This document shows positions 6,665-13,129 of a DNA stretch of 14,086 nucleotides, piece by piece. The notes below the pieces were generated by a model that made no database searches, was not told where the DNA came from, and saw only the letters and a program-made list of their open reading frames with translations. A program made the position numbers and the translations under genes. This DNA comes from F1-20-MAGs119 sp040401695. GTDB lineage: Bacteria; Actinomycetota; Acidimicrobiia; Acidimicrobiales; Ilumatobacteraceae. The first letter of the stretch is position 1. Each line of letters opens with the position of its first letter. The DNA is taken from the NCBI GenBank assembly GCA_040401695.1, contig JBBANY010000061.1, forward strand, positions 1 to 14,086. Reading direction: 5' to 3'.

Positions 6665-7874
6665 ACGCACGTTCGAGGTGCAAGGTCGACCTGATGCGCA
6701 CGACCCGCTTGGGTTCGTCGACGGACTTGCCGCACATCATCAACGCTGCTCGGATGCATTCGTCTTCGTCAGCGAGCACCATCGGCATGCGGGACCGACG
6801 GACACCCGACGGGCCTGCCGTGAAGCAGTTGAGATAGGTCTTTTCCCAGTCGATCACGTTGGCCACGGACACAGGAACGAAATCGGCGAGACCGACGCCG
6901 AGAACGTTGCCGCCCGATGCCTCGGTGATGCCGAGGAGCACGATCGTCGCGGGCGCGCCGTCGAAATCGGCGAGACCGTGCACCCAGAAACGACCGGTCA
7001 CGTTCGGGTCGATCATCGTTCCGCTGATGTCCTTGCCGCCTCGTTCGACGACGAGAACATCGATGTCGCGGAACGGCAACCGTGGAACGAGATTGCGTGC
7101 GTAATCGGTGAGCTCACGCTCGGCCGCTCCGCCGACGTCGTTCGCGCCGAACGCGGCAACCTTGACGACCTCACCCGAGCACGACTCGACCGTCGCAACA
7201 CCACCGAGCAGTCGGCCCGTCGACCGCAACGCCCCGATGCCGTCGAGAAGCCGCTGCGCCATGCGATCGGGCCCGCACGCGTGAATCTGCGCGGCGCCCG
7301 GCTGTTTTCCGAATCCGACGACGGCCATCTTCGTGCAGCCGCTTTCGATCGGCCCCTTGAAACAAGTGTGCGGCTTCACCCGGTTCACGGGCAGAACGAA
7401 ATCGGCAGCCGCCGCATGTTCGTCGAGGTAGAGAGGCATTCCCTCGGTGGTGCGAGCGACTTCGACCGTCTTCATCGACGATCGGATCTCGCAGTCGATC
7501 GACTGCTCATCGATGCCGAGTGCGGCGAGTAGTTCGCGTTGACCATCAGCCGTACCGCCCGCGTGGCTTCCCATCGCGGGAACGACGAACGGCATGGCAC
7601 CACACGCACGCAGCCCCGCGACGACCCCGCGCAACGTCTCGACACGTCCGGTGAGCCCCCGGCTACCTGCACCAACGGCGACCGAGCGGTCGGTGACACC
7701 GCGCTGCGAGAAAGCGGCCGTCACCTGCCCCATCACCTCGGCTTCGATGTCGACGACCGCGGGTGGGTGCGGCACGGGCAATGTCACCTCGTGCAGTTCG
7801 GGAATCTCGACCGTCGATGGAATCGGCAGCCGCACGCCGCTCATCAACTGACCCCAGTTCCCGGTCCCCGACAC
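6630..7874 (-). CDS. Lactate-racemase-domain (LarA N-terminal/DUF2088-like) protein
   Basis: From GTG 7874 the protein has 414 residues; ATG 7844 (404 residues) is the alternative. An open frame continues to TTG 7964, but that stretch is intergenic DNA with the ABC promoter. GTG 7874 is favoured because a TACCGT box ends 7 nt before it. LarA-like features are an early beta-rich part (VEIPELHEVTLPVPHPPAVVD), GSHAGGTADGQRELLAALGI near the middle, where LarA proteins carry a His-containing 'sH..t..e...ll' helix, then FVLPVNRVKPHTCFKGPIESGCTKM with a K-P-H and a downstream G-x-x-K, a pattern reminiscent of the nickel-pincer enzyme. Many such proteins are uncharacterised racemases or epimerases. 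No larB, larC or larE cofactor genes are in the window. It diverges from the ABC operon, so coordinated control of an uptake substrate and its racemisation is possible but unproven. Confidence 0.7.
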   Translation of the reverse strand: MSGTGNWGQLMSGVRLPIPSTVEIPELHEVTLPVPHPPAVVDIEAEVMGQVTAAFSQRGVTDRSVAVGAGSRGLTGRVETLRGVVAGLRACGAMPFVVPAMGSHAGGTADGQRELLAALGIDEQSIDCEIRSSMKTVEVARTTEGMPLYLDEHAAAADFVLPVNRVKPHTCFKGPIESGCTKMAVVGFGKQPGAAQIHACGPDRMAQRLLDGIGALRSTGRLLGGVATVESCSGEVVKVAAFGANDVGGAAERELTDYARNLVPRLPFRDIDVLVVERGGKDISGTMIDPNVTGRFWVHGLADFDGAPATIVLLGITEASGGNVLGVGLADFVPVSVANVIDWEKTYLNCFTAGPSGVRRSRMPMVLADEDECIRAALMMCGKSVDEPKRVVRIRSTLHLERAWVSDALLGELS

Positions 7875-7881
7875 GATTTCA

Positions 7882-7887
7882 ACGGTA
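7882..7887 (-). promoter_or_regulatory. Candidate -10 box (TACCGT) for the LarA-like gene
   Basis: On the minus strand TACCGT ends 7 nt before GTG 7874. It lies inside the direct repeat GGTACCGCT / GGTACGCA (7884-7899, plus-strand reading), which may be a regulatory site between the two divergent genes. If this box is used, translation starts at GTG 7874 leaderless, or at ATG 7844 behind a ~30-nt leader containing GGGG. Confidence 0.35.
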
Positions 7888-7913
7888 CCGCTGGTACGCA
7901 AGTCACCGTGGAC

Positions 7914-7919
7914 TAGCGT
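7914..7919 (+). promoter_or_regulatory. Candidate -10 box (TAGCGT) of the ABC importer operon
   Basis: TAGCGT fits TAnnnT and lies 47 nt before ATG 7967, giving a leader of about 40 nt. That leader contains GAATAAA twice (near 7925 and 7951) and is purine/C-rich with little secondary structure. No convincing -35 hexamer or known riboswitch consensus was recognised. Confidence 0.35.
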
Positions 7920-7955
7920 CGGGAGGAATAAACCACCCACAACCAACCACGAATA

Positions 7956-7961
7956 AAGGAG
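7956..7961 (+). promoter_or_regulatory. Strong Shine-Dalgarno (AAGGAG) for the binding protein
   Basis: AAGGAG ends 5 nt before ATG 7967 and fixes this start; an open frame reaching upstream to 7763 is antisense to the LarA-like gene. This is the clearest ribosome binding site in the window, and it contrasts with the neighbouring genes that appear to lack one. It suits an abundant periplasmic-type binding protein. Confidence 0.85.
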
Positions 7962-7966
7962 CAAGA

Positions 7967-8851
7967 ATGCGTCGAATTTCGCGCATTGCCGCCCCCGTTC
8001 TGGCCCTCGGACTCATCCTTGCGGCCTGCGGAGACGACAGCAGTTCATCCACTGACGAAACCACTGCAGCTGCGGAGGAAACGGCCACCGCCGACACCAC
8101 CGCTGCAGCCACCGAAGACACCGCCGCTGCCGAAGACGGCGCCGTCGACGTCGCCAGCCTCGGCCTCATCGAAGACGGCAAGTTGACCGTCTGCACCGAC
8201 GCGCCCTACCCGCCGTTTGAGTTCCAGGACGAGACCACCAAAGAGTGGACCGGTTTCGACATGGACGTCGTGCGTGAAATCGCCGCAGGCATCGGTTCGG
8301 GCCTCGAACTTGCCGTCACGGTCCAGCCCTTCGACGGCATCTGGCTTGCTCCGAAGGCCGGCACCTGCGACATGGTTGCTTCGGCAATGACGATCACCGA
8401 AGAGCGCAAGGCGAACGCCCTGTTCACCGACGGCTACTTCGATGCCGACCAGTCGCTGCTCGTTCGCGCCGAGGACAAGGACGCGCTGACCTCGCTCGAG
8501 GCACTCGTTGGCAAGACCATCGCGGTGCAGACCGGCACCACCGGCGAGAGCTACGCACAAGAAAATGCCAAGGACTCGACGCTGAAGTCGTTCGACGAAT
8601 CAGCCGCAATGTTCCTCGCGCTCGAGAGCGGCGACGTCGATGCAATCCTCCAGGACCTGCCGGTCAACGCCGAGCGCGCCCTGAAGGACGACAAGACGGC
8701 TCTCACCGCGTCGTTCTCGACCGGTGAGCAGTACGGCTTCGCCGTTTCGCAGGACAACACCGCCCTCGCCGATGCCCTGAACGCCGGCATCGCCGAGATC
8801 AAGGAGAACGGCAAGTACGACGAGATCTACGCGAAGTACTTCGCGAAGTAG
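7967..8851 (+). CDS. Polar amino-acid ABC transporter substrate-binding lipoprotein
   Basis: This 294-residue extracytoplasmic solute-binding protein (SBP_bac_3 family) has a lipoprotein signal peptide. After the basic MRRISRI comes a hydrophobic core and the lipobox LAAC with the lipidated Cys at residue 21. Residues 22-63 are a low-complexity T/A/E/D/S linker that would hold the domain away from the membrane. The binding domain begins GLIEDGKLTVCTDAPYPPFEF (66-86), followed by GFDMDVVREIA, the 'fDmDl...ia' family motif, then MTITEERK and FTDGYFDADQSLLV, and IAVQTGTTGESYAQ. The family binds polar amino acids such as glutamine, glutamate, arginine or histidine; specificity cannot be read from sequence alone. 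It is first in a three-gene operon with its own promoter and a strong ribosome binding site. Its last codons form a 16-bp palindrome. Confidence 0.93.
   Translation: MRRISRIAAPVLALGLILAACGDDSSSSTDETTAAAEETATADTTAAATEDTAAAEDGAVDVASLGLIEDGKLTVCTDAPYPPFEFQDETTKEWTGFDMDVVREIAAGIGSGLELAVTVQPFDGIWLAPKAGTCDMVASAMTITEERKANALFTDGYFDADQSLLVRAEDKDALTSLEALVGKTIAVQTGTTGESYAQENAKDSTLKSFDESAAMFLALESGDVDAILQDLPVNAERALKDDKTALTASFSTGEQYGFAVSQDNTALADALNAGIAEIKENGKYDEIYAKYFAK
8830..8845. repeat. 16-bp perfect palindrome at the 3' end of the binding-protein gene
   Basis: CGCGAAGTACTTCGCG reads the same on both strands and lies in the codons for YAKYFAK, just before the TAG at 8849. In RNA it can fold as a 6-bp CGCGAA/TTCGCG stem with a GTAC loop, 22 nt before the permease ATG. 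Such hairpins after binding-protein genes commonly protect the upstream mRNA or reduce readthrough, which gives an excess of binding protein over permease. No T-tract follows. Confidence 0.6.
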
Positions 8852-8867
8852 ACGTCACCACGAATTC

Positions 8868-9659
8868 ATGGGCTTGAGTCGACGCCAACGCCTGCGACTG
8901 GTTCGCGGCGGCATTTATGCCGCGACCGTCGCGGCGTTGGTGTTGATTCTGCTCGCAGTCGATTGGGGCGCCCTCGGGGGCGCCCTTTTCAAATGGGAAA
9001 TCGTGAAGGATCAGTTCCCCGACATCCTCACGAACGCTCTGCGCAACACGGTGATCTTCACCATTTTCGGATTCGCCGGAGGGCTGTCACTCGGTCTTCT
9101 GCTCGCAGTCATGCGTCTGTCCAGCGTGAAGCCGTACCGCTGGTTCGCCGCCACCTACATCGAGGTACTCCGCGGCATCCCGCTGCTCGTCACACTGTTG
9201 ATTCTCGGCTTTGGCATTCCCATCGCCACCGGCTGGCAGTGGCCCAACCCATACATCCAGGGTTCCGTCCCGCTTGCACTCGTCGCGGGCGCCTACATCG
9301 CCGAAACCGTGCGCGCCGGCATCGAGGCCGTTCCGCGCGGCCAGATGGAAGCTGCCCGTTCGCTCGGCATGTCGTACACCCGCGCGATGACCACCATCAT
9401 CATCCCCCAGGCCTTTCGCATCATCGTCCCGCCGCTCACCAACGAGTTCGTGCTTCTCATCAAGGACACCTCACTCATTTCCGTTCTCGGTGTCACCGCG
9501 AGCACTCTCGACCTCGCACGCTTCGGCCGTAACGGAGTGAACGACACCGCGAACGCCACACCGCTGGTCGTGGCGGGTCTCGTCTATCTCGCCCTCACGA
9601 TTCCACTGACCCAGCTTGCGGCGTGGATGGAACGCAGATCGAAGGCAGGCAGGCGATGA
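8868..9659 (+). CDS. Polar amino-acid ABC transporter permease
   Basis: This 263-residue inner-membrane permease of the HisM/GlnP type starts at ATG 8868, 16 nt after the binding-protein stop. Hydrophobic segments lie near residues 14-33, 60-84, 100-122, 134-152, 195-210 and 232-254. The N-terminal HEQRo-type region ILTNALRNTVIFTIFGFAGGLSLGLLLAVMRL is typical. The cytoplasmic EAA loop that contacts the ATPase is at about 152-188: EAVPRGQMEAARSLGMSY, then a short run to IIIPQAFRIIVPPLTNEF. KDTSLISVLGV follows, as in the family. It is the only permease in the operon, so a homodimer is expected. It overlaps the ATPase gene by 4 nt (ATGA), indicating translational coupling. No good Shine-Dalgarno precedes it, so it may depend on translation from the upstream gene. 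Confidence 0.94.
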   Translation: MGLSRRQRLRLVRGGIYAATVAALVLILLAVDWGALGGALFKWEIVKDQFPDILTNALRNTVIFTIFGFAGGLSLGLLLAVMRLSSVKPYRWFAATYIEVLRGIPLLVTLLILGFGIPIATGWQWPNPYIQGSVPLALVAGAYIAETVRAGIEAVPRGQMEAARSLGMSYTRAMTTIIIPQAFRIIVPPLTNEFVLLIKDTSLISVLGVTASTLDLARFGRNGVNDTANATPLVVAGLVYLALTIPLTQLAAWMERRSKAGRR

Positions 9660-10399
9660 GCGAACAGCTGGTGCGCATCGAGGCTCTGCACAAACGATTC
9701 GGCTCGAACCACGTTCTGCGCGGCATCGATCTCTCCGTCACGAAGGGCGAGGTTGTCTGCATCATCGGGCCGTCGGGATCAGGCAAGAGCACGCTTCTGA
9801 GGTGCGTCAACATGCTCGAAACGCCCTCCGGCGGCAAGGTTTTCGTCGACGGTGTCGAACTCACCGACCCCGACTGCGACCTCGACCGTGCGCGCACCTC
9901 GACGGGCATGGTCTTCCAGTCGTTCAATCTGTTCGCTCACATGTCGGTTCTCGACAACATCACGATCGCGCTGCGAAAGGTGCTCAAACAAGACCGAGCA
10001 ACCGCCGAAGCCAAGGCTGAAACGTTGTTGGCTCGTGTCGGCCTGGCCGAAAAAGCGACGTCGTACCCCGCCCAACTCTCCGGTGGTCAGCAGCAACGTG
10101 TGGCGATCGCGCGCGCGCTCGCGATGGAGCCCAAGGTCATGCTGTTCGACGAGGCCACGAGTGCCCTCGACCCCGAACTCGTTGGTGACGTGTTGCGCGT
10201 GATGCGTGAACTGGCCGAAGAGGGCATGACGATGCTCGTCGTGACACATGAAATGGACTTTGCACGCGGTGTGGCCGACCGCGTCGTCTTTATGGACGGC
10301 GGTGTCGTCGTCGAAGACGGTCACCCAGACCAAGTGATCGGCAACCCGCGCGAGGAACGCACGAAGCGATTCCTTGCAAACGTTCGCGAACGCGATTAG
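9656..10399 (+). CDS. Polar amino-acid ABC transporter ATP-binding protein
   Basis: This is a 247-residue ABC ATPase of the GlnQ/HisP type. ATG 9656 overlaps the permease stop (ATGA); an upstream in-frame ATG at 9623 lies inside the permease gene and is less likely. All nucleotide-binding motifs are present: Walker A GPSGSGKST at 38-46, Q-loop Q88 in MVFQSFNLFAHM, ABC signature LSGGQQQRVAIARAL at 141-155, Walker B VMLFDEATSALDP at 161-173 with E166, and the switch H198 in VVTHEM. A dimer would power uptake through the permease. The C-terminal residues ANVRERD and the TAG stop are encoded by the first copy of a 24-bp tandem triplication. Because the unit is a multiple of three, readthrough of the TAG would add ANVRERD again, up to two more times. 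Confidence 0.96.
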   Translation: MSEQLVRIEALHKRFGSNHVLRGIDLSVTKGEVVCIIGPSGSGKSTLLRCVNMLETPSGGKVFVDGVELTDPDCDLDRARTSTGMVFQSFNLFAHMSVLDNITIALRKVLKQDRATAEAKAETLLARVGLAEKATSYPAQLSGGQQQRVAIARALAMEPKVMLFDEATSALDPELVGDVLRVMRELAEEGMTMLVVTHEMDFARGVADRVVFMDGGVVVEDGHPDQVIGNPREERTKRFLANVRERD

Positions 10400-10448
10400 G
10401 CAAACGTTCGCGAACGCGATTAGGCCAACGTTCGCGAACGCGATTAGG
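10377..10448. repeat. Three tandem copies of a 24-bp unit spanning two convergent stop codons
   Basis: Copies lie at 10377-10400, 10401-10424 and 10425-10448. Each unit is CAAA (CCAA in copy 3), then the perfect 12-bp palindrome CGTTCGCGAACG, then CGATTAGG. Copies 1 and 2 are identical and copy 3 differs by one base. Copy 1 holds the TAG stop of the ABC ATPase; copy 3 holds, in the same TTAG, the TAA stop of the minus-strand PEP-utiliser gene. Adjacent palindromes could pair as a 12-bp stem with a 12-nt loop in either transcript, so the array may act as a two-way terminator or mRNA end. There is no T-tract. Confidence 0.95.
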
Positions 10449-12162
10449 GCAGCGACACCACGGTGACAGTGCCGGCCGCGCCGTCGACGGTGATCGTCGC
10501 ACCATCGGGAATCCGCAGCGTCGCATCGGTGACCGATGAGACGCATGGAATTCCCAGTTCGCGACTGACGATGCTGGCATGCGAACCAATGGCGCCCAGG
10601 TTCACCACCACCGCGCCGGCCGCGAGGAACAACGGCGTCCACGAGGGGTCGGTGTTCAGCGTGACGAGGATGTCGCCGGCGTCGAGGCCGGACGGATCGA
10701 ACGGGTCGAGCACGATGCGCGCCTTGCCCGTGTAGGTGCCCGCCGAACACGCCGTGCCCGTCAGCACGTCGCCGGCCTTCACCGGCGCAACGTCGACCTG
10801 ACCACGCTTCTTCCATTCCTTCAGTGGCGGGACCGAGCCGTTCACGATGAACGGCGGAATGAGCGTCGCGAGCTCTTTGTGGTCTGCTTCGCGTTCGGCC
10901 AGCGTCGTGGTGAACTTGGCCGGGTTTGCAACGAATTCATCGAGTTCGCTCTCCAACAACATGAAGATCTGGTCGGCGTTGCCGAGGTGACCGGCGGCAA
11001 CGGCGCGGCGGCCGAGTTCGCGCATCGGCATCCGCACCTCGTGGATGAGGGCGATGTTGTTCGTCTTGCAACGCTCACGCGCCTGCTGCCACGTCGCGGC
11101 CGACTGATAACCGGCGGCGAACATGCCTGCGGTTTCGGCGTCACCCGCCAACATGCCGGAGATCTCTGCGAAGAGACGCTCGCGTTCGGCCGAGTTGCGC
11201 TTTGCCGCGGCACGCGGGTCGGCGGAATCAGACTGGCGACGCAGGCGGTCGAGCTGGGCGAAAATCAGCCGCGGGCTCGTTTCGTAGGACGGCGCAGCCG
11301 GATCCCATTCGTTCGGGCCGCGCGAGCCGTGCTTCAACTTGAACGCCTCGAGGGCCTTTTCGAAATCGGTTCCCTTCACTTTCGATTCCCATGCATCGGC
11401 GCCGGCTTCGAAAGCCGCGGTGATGTCTGCAGACGCACGGATGAGACGCGACAGGTCCCACAGGTCGATGGCGATCAAGGCGGAGTCGACGTCACCGACT
11501 GATCCGATCAGCTTCACGCCGTCTTCCGCACGGCCGATGGCGGCAGTGATTGCACCGACGGCACCGGGTCCGAGCGACGCACCAAGCGACACCCACACGT
11601 GCTGTTCGAAGAACGGAACGAGGAGCGCACCGACCTCGCGCGCACGAGCGACGAGTTGTGCATCGGTCAACTTCGACAGATCAGGGCGCTCGGCACGAAT
11701 CTTCTGGGCGAGTTTCTTTTGTTCCTCGACCGGCGTGTGGGTGACGCCGCTCATGACGTAACCCATCGTTTCGCCGAGCTTCGCCTCGTGCTTCGGGCTC
11801 TCGTGCCACGGTTCGGGCACGTACGGCGGAACGTCGGGAGTGTTGTCGAAGTAAGCGGCGTCGATCGCCTCGGGCGTTGCGCCGGGCATGCGCACGCCCA
11901 TCAGTCGCGCCTGCATGAGCGAGTTGTAGAAGTAGCCACCGAACAGGCCGAACGTCTCGGGTGGAGTGCCGTATTCATCGGCGTCGAAAACCCCGAACGA
12001 CACGAAACCATCACGGCATCCGAGGACCACGCCTTTTTCCCAGCACAGCGACCAACCAAGTGGGCTGACCGGGTCGGCAAGCACGTCGGCCGCATTTCCG
12101 CGCGTGTAGTTCGGGAACTTCTTCGACGGCGTCCGATCGATGATCCACTTCTCACCCAGCAT
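10444..12162 (-). CDS. PEP-utilising-enzyme mobile (phosphohistidine) domain protein lacking ATP-grasp
   Basis: This 572-residue protein from ATG 12162 resembles the middle and C-terminal parts of PEP synthase, rifampin phosphotransferase and related enzymes. The phosphohistidine domain is at about residues 460-572: GTACSAGTYTGKARIVLDP, GDILVTLNTDPSWTPLFLAAGAVVVNLGAIGSHASIVSRELGIPCV, and a closing DGATITVDGAAGTVTV. H528 in GSHAS is the expected phosphoryl-carrying histidine; the usual Thr before S-H is Gly. The ~460-residue N-terminal part is not an ATP-grasp domain and has no P-loop or ATP-grasp motif that I can see. It is largely helical with acidic and basic stretches and matches the central region of rifampin-phosphotransferase-like proteins. 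Phenylphosphate synthase splits these domains over separate subunits, so a partner ATP-binding protein may be encoded elsewhere. A GGGGG-rich ribosome binding site precedes the ATG. The upstream SDR on the same strand may be co-expressed. Confidence 0.82.
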   Translation of the reverse strand: MLGEKWIIDRTPSKKFPNYTRGNAADVLADPVSPLGWSLCWEKGVVLGCRDGFVSFGVFDADEYGTPPETFGLFGGYFYNSLMQARLMGVRMPGATPEAIDAAYFDNTPDVPPYVPEPWHESPKHEAKLGETMGYVMSGVTHTPVEEQKKLAQKIRAERPDLSKLTDAQLVARAREVGALLVPFFEQHVWVSLGASLGPGAVGAITAAIGRAEDGVKLIGSVGDVDSALIAIDLWDLSRLIRASADITAAFEAGADAWESKVKGTDFEKALEAFKLKHGSRGPNEWDPAAPSYETSPRLIFAQLDRLRRQSDSADPRAAAKRNSAERERLFAEISGMLAGDAETAGMFAAGYQSAATWQQARERCKTNNIALIHEVRMPMRELGRRAVAAGHLGNADQIFMLLESELDEFVANPAKFTTTLAEREADHKELATLIPPFIVNGSVPPLKEWKKRGQVDVAPVKAGDVLTGTACSAGTYTGKARIVLDPFDPSGLDAGDILVTLNTDPSWTPLFLAAGAVVVNLGAIGSHASIVSRELGIPCVSSVTDATLRIPDGATITVDGAAGTVTVVSLP

Positions 12163-12166
12163 GTTT

Positions 12167-12194
12167 CCCCCTACTGCAGTTCGATTTCAGGGGG
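12167..12194 (-). promoter_or_regulatory. Inverted repeat around the PEP-utiliser ribosome binding site
   Basis: On the minus strand, CCCCCT (12194-12189) and AGGGGG (12172-12167) are a perfect 6-bp inverted repeat separated by 16 nt. The right arm is the likely Shine-Dalgarno, 4 nt before ATG 12162, so pairing would hide it. If the -10 at 12197-12202 is used, transcription starts near 12190 and the left arm is mostly not transcribed. The RNA hairpin therefore needs a start further upstream, for instance readthrough from the SDR gene. Alternatively the pair is a DNA operator or chance. Confidence 0.3.
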
Positions 12195-12196
12195 TC

Positions 12197-12202
12197 AATG
12201 TA
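12197..12202 (-). promoter_or_regulatory. Candidate -10 box (TACATT) for the PEP-utiliser gene
   Basis: TACATT on the minus strand fits TAnnnT and lies 34 nt before ATG 12162, in the 96-bp gap after the SDR gene. The SDR gene has its own TACCAT box also exactly 34 nt before its ATG, with a similar G-rich ribosome binding site. The PEP-utiliser is thus probably transcribed both from here and by readthrough. Confidence 0.35.
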
Positions 12203-12258
12203 GCCGTGTGTGACCGCCGACACGAAGACGTCGACGCTTGCAGAGGGAAAGAAGAAGG

Positions 12259-13089
12259 TCAGATCGGTGACGGGACGGGCGGCGGCGCTCCGGTCTCCAT
12301 CGCCTTTGCGCGATCCTGTGCGAGACCCACGTAGCGGGGGTGGGTCATGATCCAAAAGCGCCCCTCGCGGACCGCGTCGAGTACCTGATCGGCAACGTCG
12401 TCGGGGTCGATCGCTTCGGTCGCGGTCGTGAGACCCTGCGTGCCGAATGCCGCGCCCTGGACATTGCCCGGCCGGTTGCGCTCGCTCGTGCCGATCTTCG
12501 TGCGCACCACCCCGGGACACAGCACCGAAGCGAGGATGGGGACGCCCGCGTTGCGCGCATCGACGAGGAGCACCTCGGACAACGCGACGACACCTTGCTT
12601 GGCCACGTCGTAAGAACAGATGCCGGGGAACGTGAGGATTCCCGCCGTCGACGCGGTGTTGATGACGTGGCCCGGCTCGCCCGACGCAATCATCCGCGGC
12701 ACGAAAGTCTTCACGCCATAGATGGGGCCCCACAGGTCGACACCGATGACCCACTCCCAGCTCTCGATCGATGCTTCCCACACACGGTCGCGGTGCACGA
12801 CACCCGCGTTGTTGCAGAGAACGTGCACGTTGCCGAACTCTTCGTAGGCAAAATCGGCGAGGGCCTCGACCGAGCCGAGATCCGACACGTCGCACCGCAT
12901 CGCACGGCTATCGATGCCCTTGTCGAGCAATGCATCGTTGGCCGAGGACAATGCCTTGTCCTCGACGTCGGCAATCACCACGTTCATACCCGCGGCACCG
13001 AATCGTTCGGCCATCGCAAAGCCGATTCCCGATGCACCGCCCGTGATGACCGCGGTCTTGCCCGTCAGATCCCCGAGAACTCCCGACAT
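12259..13089 (-). CDS. SDR family NAD(P)-dependent oxidoreductase
   Basis: This 276-residue classical short-chain dehydrogenase/reductase starts at ATG 13089, preceded by AAGAGGGGG as ribosome binding site. The cofactor motif TGGASGIG is at residues 16-23 and D41 ends strand beta-2 (VVIADV), which favours NAD(H). NNAG is at 93-96. The catalytic set is S147, Y160 and K164 (YDVAK). The fourth tetrad residue, normally Asn in a 'vNl.G' motif, is Asp in VDLWG (D118). The C-terminal part (PDDVADQVLDAVREGRFWIMTHP, ending in a Pro-rich tail) resembles actinobacterial SDRs of steroid or lipid catabolism, but the substrate is unknown. It shares a 45-bp intergenic region with the divergent SDR gene and lies 96 bp before the PEP-utiliser on the same strand. 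Confidence 0.94.
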   Translation of the reverse strand: MSGVLGDLTGKTAVITGGASGIGFAMAERFGAAGMNVVIADVEDKALSSANDALLDKGIDSRAMRCDVSDLGSVEALADFAYEEFGNVHVLCNNAGVVHRDRVWEASIESWEWVIGVDLWGPIYGVKTFVPRMIASGEPGHVINTASTAGILTFPGICSYDVAKQGVVALSEVLLVDARNAGVPILASVLCPGVVRTKIGTSERNRPGNVQGAAFGTQGLTTATEAIDPDDVADQVLDAVREGRFWIMTHPRYVGLAQDRAKAMETGAPPPVPSPI

Positions 13090-13122
13090 GGCTCCCCCTC
13101 TTTCCGCTGTTGCGCCGAAGCG

Positions 13123-13129
13123 TATGGTA
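13123..13129. promoter_or_regulatory. Symmetric -10 element (TATGGTA) shared by two divergent SDR genes
   Basis: TATGGT (13123-13128, plus) ends 6 nt before ATG 13135, a leaderless layout. The overlapping minus-strand hexamer TACCAT (13129-13124) also fits TAnnnT and lies 34 nt before ATG 13089, leaving room for a leader with the AAGAGGGGG ribosome binding site. A single 7-bp element could therefore start transcription in both directions, as described for bidirectional promoters with symmetric -10 sequences. No -35 was recognised on either side. Confidence 0.5.

Noticed and set aside
6678..7532. 284-residue open frame on the plus strand
   Set aside because: It is antisense to the LarA-like gene, which has family motifs throughout. 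No ribosome binding site or family resemblance supports it.
7845..7966. A riboswitch (glutamine-type or other) in the leader of the ABC operon
   Set aside because: I could not recognise the conserved core of any known amino-acid riboswitch, and the ~40-nt leader is too short and unstructured.
10377..10448. The tandem repeats as a CRISPR array or an attachment site
   Set aside because: The units are directly abutting with no spacers, there are only three, and no cas, integrase or tRNA gene is present.
9779..10816. 345-residue open frame on the minus strand crossing the 24-bp array (LIAFANV repeats)
   Set aside because: It runs across two unrelated genes and the repeat array. The repeated peptide is only the translation of the DNA repeat in a shadow frame.
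10579..11502. 307-residue open frame on the plus strand
   Set aside because: It lies wholly inside the PEP-utiliser gene on the opposite strand, is rich in Arg/His/Gly as GC-rich shadows are, and resembles no family.
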